Assembly: GCA_016490735.1 (NCBI GenBank)
Contig: JAEMWC010000131.1
Span: forward strand, 785,001 to 849,000
Source: Pachyseris speciosa
Taxonomy: Eukaryota; Cnidaria; Anthozoa; Scleractinia; Pachyseridae
Direction: 5' to 3'
Length of the DNA stretch: 64,000 nt
In this document: piece after piece, positions 56,055 through 64,000 of the stretch
Numbering within the stretch: the first letter of the stretch is position 1
Layout of the letters: each line of letters starts with the position of its first letter
Notes under the pieces: model-generated
Database searches by the model: none
The model's input: only the letters and a program-made list of their open reading frames with translations
Told to the model about the DNA's origin: nothing
Program-made: the position numbers and the translations under genes

Positions 56055-56335
56055 CATTAATAATAATAATAATAATAATAATATATCACATTTATATTGC
56101 GCATTTTCTATGCAATATTCAAATGCGCATTACAACACTGGCCGGGGGACTTTGCCAGACTGCTTATAACGCAGTTTACAATTAATGAAGATGAGTTATG
56201 AGTGCCCCCGTAATGTAAATATCAAATTAAGACAGACACTAGGGGTGGTCACTGCCAGAGTTTTGTTGCGTCCCTAGTGGTTCTTTTACGTCCCACAGAA
56301 TCAGAGAATTATGAAGAGTTGTGAGAAGAAAGAAC
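56055..56335 (-). mobile_element. SINE-like insertion in the right arm
   Basis: It is bordered at the left by (AAT)n (56058-56082), reading as an ATT tail on the minus strand after a TATAAATGTGATATAT end. The other side has TTTTACGTCCCACAGAATCA and GTTGTGAG, which match the body of the SINE at 31466-31943. It interrupts the pairing of the inverted arms of the surrounding element. The tRNA head is not visible. Confidence 0.5.
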
Positions 56336-56517
56336 CTTACGCCATACATTTCTCTCTAGCAATTTGCAATGTTTGCCCCCCTGGCGATCCTATAATCCAT
56401 TGCGCATAACATAGGTATCCGATTACTGGCAACTTTTTACTTCTGTGGCAACCAGAGATCAGATGGATGGATGACAAACAGCGAACCGATGAAAGCATAA
56501 GCGGGCGAATGGATGGA

Positions 56518-56770
56518 TGACTGGCCGACTGTTTGAATGAATGAATGAATGAATGAATGAAGGAAGGAAGGAAGGAAGGAAGGAAGGAAGGATCAGGAAG
56601 GAAGGAACGAAGGATGGATGGATGGATGGCTGGCTGGCTGGCTGGATGGATGGATGGATGGATGGAATGAATGAATGAATGAATGAATGAATGAATGAAT
56701 GAATGAATGAATGAATGAATGAATGAATGAATGAATGAATGAATGAATGAATAAATGAATGAATGAATGG
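56518..56770. repeat. compound tetranucleotide microsatellite
   Basis: (GAAT)n at 56534-56561, (GGAA)n to about 56600, (GGAT)n and (GGCT)n to about 56664, then (GAAT)n to 56768 with one AAAT variant. Frames through it encode only His-Ser-Phe-Ile or similar repeats and are not genes. Confidence 0.95.
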
Positions 56771-57440
56771 GGAGCAGGGATGGCGCAGTGGTGAGCGCAC
56801 TCGCCTTCCACCAATATTGAATATTGAAGACAAATCTGCCTTATGTTTGTCACTCTATTCTAGACAGTCACAGGATTATAAAATTAATGATTCTTAATTT
56901 CGGTAGCTGAAAAGTTTCTGCTCAAGTTTCCGCGTTGCAATGCTTACAGATTATTTAAGAAATAGAAGACTTGAGGCATCCACTTGTGATTTATTAATCT
57001 GGAGCCAACGTGACGATATCTTAAGTTAGAATATAAATATGAAATTAAATACCATATCCAAAGCAGGAGACCGGATGTAACCCTTACCTTCCCATAGTAC
57101 AGAATGCCTACCGTTAATGTTCCCAACCCCGCTGTTGCCGACTGGTCGCGTCAGCGGCTTTCTTCATAAGGACAGGCCCCCCACGAACAGATTGTTTACC
57201 ATCAACTCCGTCCCACCGCTCCCCCCCTCCCCCCACTAAAAAAAATGCAGTGTTCCTCCATCCCTCCCTCCCAGCGTCACTCAAACAAAAGACACGGCTT
57301 CAGGTGTTAAAAGCTATTTTAAAAGATCGAGATATTATTATCAGGCAAAGCACCAATTACATCGCCATCTGATTGTTTATCAATGACGAAATTAAAACTA
57401 ATAACAAGGAATTATTCTGCACTGATTGAGTTTAATTTTT

Positions 57441-58000
57441 CCGAAAACTCTTTATTTCAACCCCGACTGGTTGTTACAAAACTGCTTTCTCTTCTATCTC
57501 GATTCTGAAAATCCCGATGCTATCTGACCTCTCAGCTTTGGCGATGAGAGAGATAATAAATTCTTAGCTAACTTTTCTAGTTTTCCGCTCCGTTAGTCAC
57601 GCACGCATTATGGAAAACTGAGGAGGAGGGAAAACTTTTACATAACTTTACTAGAAAATATACGGCGAGGGAAAGTTTAATTGCTTTTGCAGTAGAGAGA
57701 AACTTGATTAATTGATTTTTATTGAATTTCTGTATTCGCTAATAAAAGGAATAATGTCTCAAGAAACGTGTTGTTCGAAAACATTCATTAGTCGCGTGTT
57801 GTAAATTAAGCGCTCCATTGTTGTTGTTCAAACGCGTGCGTGACTAACAGAGCGGAAAACAAGAAAAGTTAGCTAAGAATTTATGTTCTTTCTCATCACC
57901 AAAGCTGAGAGGTCAGATAGGATCGGGATTTTCAGTATCGAGATAGAAGAGAACGCAGTTTTGTAACAACCAGTCGGGGTTGAAATAAAGAGTTTTCGGT
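57441..58000. mobile_element. 560-bp fold-back element with ~165-bp arms
   Basis: CCGAAAACTCTTTATTTCAA on the left is mirrored by TTGAAATAAAGAGTTTTCGG on the right. The arms stay inverse through ACCAGTCGGGGTTG, GAGAGGTCAGATAG and GCGTGCGTGACTAAC with scattered mismatches, leaving a ~220-bp unpaired centre. No coding or clear target duplication. Confidence 0.8.
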
Positions 58001-58839
58001 TCAAATTTCTGTCATGTGTGTGTTTGGTTGTATGAACGGAACTACCGCTTAATAAAAGAACTGTCAGAACCAAGCGGTTTTTCGAATAGACGGATCAGAT
58101 AAGTTCTTCTGACTGAGGTTTAAATGCAACACAGCAAATAATTTCTTATATTTTAATGCTTTCAACTAAGTTACAACAAGCCTAGGCAAGCCTATTGTGC
58201 CTATTGTCTGAGAGCGACGTTCATTAGTAAGCCTATCCACTTATTAGTATACAGGAAATCCAAATTGTTAGAGTGCGGAAATCCAAATTAGTATACAAGA
58301 AGGCACTTATTAGTATGCAGGAAGGCAGGGGAAGGCAGAAACGGGGCTAATTCTACTCACCTCCTACTACTTTGGATGCTTTTCTTTATGCTTTCGATTC
58401 CCAGGTCAAAAGTCTCAAAAAGAGGCGAATGACAAATGGAGGGGAAACTTTAAACAGCACTTATTTATAGAGACTCAGTGAGTCATGATCCCTCGATCAA
58501 TATTTGTCCTAATGAGCTGTAGACGAAAATAGGAAAGCAAGGTAAAAGGAAACAACAGGCGGTTCCTGTGCCTCACAGCGAGCTGATAGTTATCAGAAGC
58601 CATAATTATCCCCGATTGTGGCACTTGTTATTTACTCATTTTGTTTCCTTGTTCTGACATTCGAGACCGGCAGTGAGGGATTGTTGAACGAGAAGAACAC
58701 GGCAGAGCGCGTGTGGATTGCCTGCCGCACTGAGCCATGCGATAGCATAATGTCCTCTGCGCAGACAGTGTCGATGATACACTGCCCAAATGCGCATTAC
58801 TAACACCTGAAAACCAGAACCAGTGCTATAAAGGCCCGG

Positions 58840-59390
58840 GAAAATGGCTTCAACATTTGCTTCAACATCGATTTTGTTGAACACCAATGTCGAAACCGTT
58901 TGCCACCCCCTTTCAATCGTGTTGAAACATGTTGAATGGAAGTTGAATCGATGTTGAATGAGTTTAAAAGCGGTTTAACTTTGCTTCAACATACATTCAA
59001 CGTTTCGTTTGTTATCGGGAATGTTGAACGATGTTGAAGCCGTTTGCCACCCGCTTTCAACGTTGTTAGGTATGCGCGTGTGCAGTAATCGGTCTCTCAA
59101 GACTTATCCATAATAACAACCGCGGGACTGAATGACCCAGTTGCTCGAAGCCCTGGATTGAATACCATGACAATCTATGGGTTTTAATACATCTTAATAA
59201 ATGGTTAGTGCTAACCATGCTTTGAGCAACCCAGCCCAGGCCACTCGTGAAGAATTGTTGAATCAAATGTTAATTGATGATGTGCTGAAACCGTTTGCCA
59301 CCCTCGGCAATCAACATCGTTCAACAGAGTGCAACAAAATTGAACGGTTGTTGAAGCAAATGTTACCAGCCGTTTGCCCGAGCCTTATCT
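58840..59390. repeat. cluster of TGTTGAA / CCGTTTGCCACCC repeats
   Basis: CCGTTTGCCACCC appears at about 58897, 59040 and 59289, with CCGTTTGCCCGAG at 59369. Between them lie many TGTTGAA, TTCAACA and GATGTTGAA words in both orientations. The pattern suggests two or three short decayed inverted-repeat elements inserted side by side or within each other. Confidence 0.55.
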
Positions 59391-59399
59391 TATGTTTTT

Positions 59400-62300
59400 T
59401 CTTTTTGCACAAAATCGAAATGCCAACAATCTGATAATTATAAATGATCTTTGCCACCATAAAATGCCGACTCGTAGATCGTTCAAATAGATTGCCGCAA
59501 ACTTGCCTGTTCCAAAGGAGGTTACAAAGCAAATCGTAAGACAATTCGCGCTTTTTACCTTTATGTTTTTGTTTCAAGTTCGCTTTGGTCATCCTACGTC
59601 GGAATTCCTGTGCCCCTTTCCTTTGACCAGTTTCGTCATAAGTACCCCCCACAGTCACCCCTCCATGCTTGGCTACGACCACCTCGTTGTTATGCTCAAT
59701 TTCCTTCAGTTGTTGCCCGCATAGAAGAAGTCATTTAGAATAACAGCCTCCAGAAAGCTTTCATGTTGCCAGCTTTCAAGGAAATTCCCTGAAAGCGGTA
59801 CAAAGAGCCTGAGACAATCAAGCCCCTCGTTTCATTTCCTTCCCTACATCTTCACATCTTGATCTCCTTCCACTCTAATGTGCAAGGATATTTAGCTAAT
59901 ACAGTGGTAAGTGTTTCAATTGTAGGGAGCAGTGATCGCTCAACAGCATTCATTTGCACTGGGGCTAAATTTAGGTTTGATTCTAACAGCGGTATCATTT
60001 CTGTTGTACTTTTTTTTTATTCCCAAAAAAGGCCTTTATTCATTTGTACCTTTTCAATTCACAAGATTAATTTCACGGGTGATGAAAAAAGTCCTTAAAA
60101 GGACATATTAAGATATGAATAGTTTATTATGCTTCGATTTCCTAAGAAAATAAAAATCTCGTATCTTCAGATAGTTATTTTTACTAAGTTCTTGATAAGG
60201 TATGATTGCACGCTCTGGCAGCCGTTAACAGGTAATTACTCTCACTTTATAACGATACAATCGTTATTATTATTGCTTATATATTATTATATTTTCTCAG
60301 AATGAGCCTAGCGCAGAATTTTTTCAGAAGTTTTGGAAGCTATCTCAGTCAGTCTTAAATCCTTACTATCCACCGATTTTTACAGTTGCATCTCTCACGC
60401 ACTTCACGTCGTGACAAACCGAGTTATGTAGTCAGTAAATCTACTAGTGTGGCTAGACATTCTTAGTTCCCTTAAAATAGCCATTCGTAATCATCTTATC
60501 TTATTTGTCTTTCATTCATATCTAAAACTTATTTATCTTGAATTAGGCTCATCAACTTAGTCATGATATAAGGAAGGTTTTATTAAGCCTTTGAACAGCC
60601 AGCCAGTTTCGCTGCAAACGCTGGAAAATTCACTGAGGAATCGGCGGCCTGTATTCCTTTAGCAACACTTAAGAAGATGTTTGAATTGGTTTGTTTTTTA
60701 CTTTAATACAGTATGTGGATAGAATCCCTTGGTGTACAGTCTTTCCTGTCGGTACTGCATTGCTGTTTGTGGTTGAAGCCTTGAAGTTTGACCATTCGGC
60801 TTAAACTATACACATTGATGAGTGTATCACTGACATGGAACAATGCTTGTCTTATTCTGTCGTTAATTTATGTACTTCAAAACTAAATGCAAGCATTTTC
60901 GAAATATTGTGGTACTGTTCATGCTGTGCTACTGTTTATGATTCTTGTACCGTACAAAGAAGTTTCAACATTTGCGTTTCTGCTGCATGAAATGCCCAAA
61001 TAAAAGGGTGTAAGCATTTGAGTTAAGGCGGCAAACGTCTTGGGGAAGGTTCATTTCGAATTTCGACTGATTTATGTAGCTTCAAATCAAATTTCGTTTA
61101 ATCCACTCCAGGGTTAAGGACTTATGTGCCCATCATAACAAACTTTAAATCAAGGCCTGTCTTTGATTAAGGTTATTTACCACCCACCCTATACGTGCTC
61201 ACAGTTCTGAGTCTATATCACAAGGTCCTCATGCGTGGACTCGCTGATATTCTCTGTTCACGCAATGTACGAATTTTGTTCCTAATTCTTTATCGCACAT
61301 AACGCGCGTCCTTCTCTCCAGTTTGTTCGTCGAGAAAACTGCCTTTGTTCAAAGAATAAAACTGAGCTTGATCACGTAGCTTTGACAGATCGCCATTAAA
61401 TAGTATGAAAGTTAGAATCCCTGTAACATAGGTACTATTATAGATTTCAACTGAATGTGTTCTGAGTTAGATTCCCGAACCAGGTATCATGTCCTCTTAT
61501 ATTTGTTGAGATTGTTCGGCTTTTCGCCTCTTTCCCCATACCAACAGTTCTTATTCGAAACTGGTCTGTGGTTTTCTTTGTTCCCGTCCAACCTGCAGTG
61601 CATTAATCTGTAGTGCAGCTTGAAGAACCAACGTGCATCACTGTGACTCCCTTCTGTGTTTCGAAATATCAATCATTTATTCTTTATTTACTGTGACGAA
61701 TTCATGAATGCTTTGGTTGTCCGAAATTCAGTTAAGATCACCGCTTAAAACATATTTCTTGACATCATCACTTGCGTATTTCACTGTCGCACGTACAATA
61801 TAATTCCCTATGTTTCATTTCTTCGAGTAAACAAAAGTATGGAGTCCGTCTGCAAGGAACCTAACTTCTTCAGTATAATCTAATATTTTCAACCAATCAT
61901 TTTTCAATCGACGTAAAACTCAGTTCGTATTTATAAATCTTATCTTCGAACACAGTGGTTTTCTTAGTGCATCCCTAGCCGGTGATCCTTTCTCATAATA
62001 ATGATGTATGCAGTACACCATCGCGAACTCCCGGTCACGTAGCGTAGACTTTGTACTTGGACATAATTTCTCGACGGATTTCCAGGGCGCGTATTTTAAG
62101 TCTTGGTAGTTATCTATCAAAAGAACATTTTCAACAGCAAAAAACAAGTGTCTCTCGAGGAATACTGAGAGATTCCGATCACCTTTTACATGATCCTTCA
62201 TTATCAGTTATTTGAAATACTGCTAGCTGCTTCAGGGCCGGATTTTGGCCTTGTATCCTAACATCTTATATTAAACCAGAAGACAAACTGCCCTCCTTCC

Positions 62301-64000
62301 CCAGCCAATTATCCTTTTAATTAATCTAATAGCAAGCTTCAGTGAGAAACACTGGAAAAAACATCGCATATAAAAGTCAGTACTAAACTAATACTGTTCA
62401 AAAGCTTTTCAGTGGAAATTGATAACACTTAAGAATTTAGTGAAATTTCCATCTAACTTGTATACTTTGAGACTTTGAGCGAGATGCTCAACGAGTTTGC
62501 CAGATATCAGGAAGGTCTCTGAAGAGTCGCTTGGCAGCGACGAAACAACAGTTGTCAGACTAGCCATTACAGCTTTCACAAGTTAAGTTTTCACAGGTTA
62601 TTCACAAGTTTTCACAATTATAACTTGTATACTCGACAGTTTTTAATTGAATGGTTCATTAGAGCATTTCATCATTCCAAGGTCACCGAAACAGTTACGC
62701 TGAAACTTGAACAACCGTGTACGCAAAATAACATATTACTACTGGAAGGTACCGCAGGCTAGCTTCATCACAATTTCATCCATAGTCTAAAAAGTTTAGA
62801 ACCATCTTGTACAGCACAGTAAAGACCACCACAGAAAAGCAACTCGTAACAGTTTTCGTTTGAGTGGTCACAGTCAAGAATTTTGTCCAAAGATCCACTC
62901 ACTAGAACGAAAGAATCAACTTGAGGATTAACAAACATTAGGTTTAACATGCAGGACGTGAGGAAAGACAGAGATTTCATCTAAATAGTCACATTTTAGA
63001 CAGCTCGATAGACACGGCTCCCACTTCACGCACTCAATTAGTTAGAATTTCCTTGTGCAACAAGCATCATAACCACAGGAAAGAACTGCTTTTAGTCAGA
63101 CTGGCAATCCACGGGCTTAAACTAAAGCTTGGAAACTCTTTGAGAGCCTTTGTATAGAACGAACACGTTGTCATTGAAAAGTACTCAGTGTTCAGTAGCT
63201 ATCACTCAGAATGCCGTCGGCACCTTTTAGGATTCCATTGACAGTCTCTCAAACCGTTTAGTAGTGATTGGCATCCTGTATGGCATGATAAACAGCACCA
63301 GAAGAAAGTCAGGCCTCTCTAAAGGCATTTGGCCAGGGAAGTAGTCACTTTTTAGCGTCTTATCCACATACGCGAAACGTTTACACGGTAAGCGGCCGAA
63401 CGTACGAAAATACTGAATGACCTTACAAAAGAGAGATTCATACTCTCACAAAGATAAAGTTGATTCGCGTACATAAATAGGTTATACACAAAATCTCTAG
63501 ATTATAACACGCTTAGATGTCTTTGTTATGATTTCGGATAAGGTATAGGTTGATGCCTTCAGTATTTCGCTGTCCGCTCCCTAAACTGACCCAACTCATA
63601 AAGCCAAGCCAAACCATTCAATATCGCTCAGGAATTTACTGCCAAGTTGCTCGGGCGACGCCTTTTCCGTGAGGAAATGCAGTTTTGTCTTCGGGAGCGG
63701 GACTGTTTTCTCTATTCCTATAATTACCGTTGTGTTTATTTACTCTTCTAGTGGGAATTAAGCAACTTAAATTACAAGAGCATTGGGACTCTAGGTTCGT
63801 TCCCCGGTTTATATATAAAACTCGTGTGGAATTTATTCAGGAACTAAGGCTTTTCCTTCACAATGGCGGTAATTGGTTCGCCTTGTCAGGTATAATACAT
63901 CGAAATCTGTTTACGTCATAACGATACTGCCCGCTCAGCCAAGTATGGTACTTTTAAGAATATCACATATACGCATGCTCACACAACTCAATCCTTAGAC
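59400..64000. other. no gene recognised
   Basis: Both strands were read. The longest frames (for example minus 61920-62201, 93 codons, with acidic and basic residues but no known motif) do not resemble any family I know and lack clear splice context. There are no obvious transposon ends or tandem repeats. The sequence is less repetitive than the rest of the window and may be intergenic, intronic or contain short exons that cannot be called by eye. Confidence 0.45.

Larger units (their letters stand above)
54444..56434. mobile_element. ~2-kb element with long imperfect inverted arms, containing nested insertions
   Basis: The left arm 54444-54785 is the inverse of 55915-56434 interrupted by a SINE-like insertion (about 56055-56335). 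Matching pairs include GGATCGCCAGGGGGCAAACA versus TGTTTGCCCCCCTGGCGATC, and AAATTTGAGGGGATTCACTC versus GAGTGAATCCCCTCAAATTT. The outer ends are AGTTGCCA and its inverse TGGCAACT. A G-tract MITE (55217-55641) sits in the central part. This gives a nested order: the long-armed element first, then the MITE and SINE. Confidence 0.75.

Noticed and set aside
56459..56853. Open frames rich in FIHSFIHS
   Set aside because: Translation of a (GAAT)n microsatellite, open in several frames.
59859..60098. 79-codon plus-strand frame
   Set aside because: Hydrophobic composition from T-rich DNA, with no homology that I can recognise.
61920..62201. 93-codon minus-strand frame
   Set aside because: Length is within chance for AT-rich DNA and no motif or splice context supports it.

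Overview
The window looks like animal nuclear DNA, most likely an anthozoan cnidarian such as a stony coral. It is AT-rich, its genes are split by GT-AG introns, and about two thirds of it is transposon-derived. The organism assignment is inference from the gene repertoire, intron style and repeat families (tRNA-headed SINEs, CR1/L2-like LINEs, Penelope-like elements, hammerhead-ribozyme repeats, fold-back DNA elements).

Genes. (1) Positions 4529-10179, minus strand: three exons of an HLTF-like SNF2 helicase, whose 3' part lies off the left edge. (2) Positions 12727-14181, minus: a 485-codon Ser/Thr-rich first exon that is phase-compatible with the first HLTF exon seen. (3) Positions 25216-25662, plus: a small unrecognised ORF. 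(4) Positions 27685-36066, minus: a complete 11-exon OSTF1 (SH3 plus ankyrin; 211 aa). (5) Positions 36258-40183, plus: a complete 3-exon LINS1 (Lines homologue; 848 aa). OSTF1 and LINS1 are head to head, with 191 bp between their start codons.

Mobile DNA. A 10.5-kb composite element (about 14511-25054) has short terminal inverted repeats (TIRs) followed by kilobases of a 20-bp minisatellite. The minisatellite runs in opposite orientation at the two ends around a roughly 4-kb centre. That centre holds a 256-bp tandem repeat with two complete hammerhead ribozymes and a decayed LINE. The whole element sits between two divergently oriented genes that would otherwise be about 0.5 kb apart. A near-perfect 411-bp palindrome in an OSTF1 intron carries one hammerhead ribozyme on each strand. 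Five copies (plus a fragment) of a G-tract MITE, three with 8-bp target duplications, are scattered from 34 kb to 55.6 kb. A second TIR element (43671-44528) repeats the architecture of TIR plus subterminal tandem repeats and has an 8-bp target duplication. A Penelope-like GIY-YIG fragment (48600-48941), a pogo/Tigger transposase C-terminus (47872-48171) and many smaller TIR or fold-back elements fill the region 40.2-58 kb.

Positions 58-64 kb and most of 51.2-53.6 kb show no gene I can recognise. No transposase for the large composite element was found, so it appears non-autonomous.
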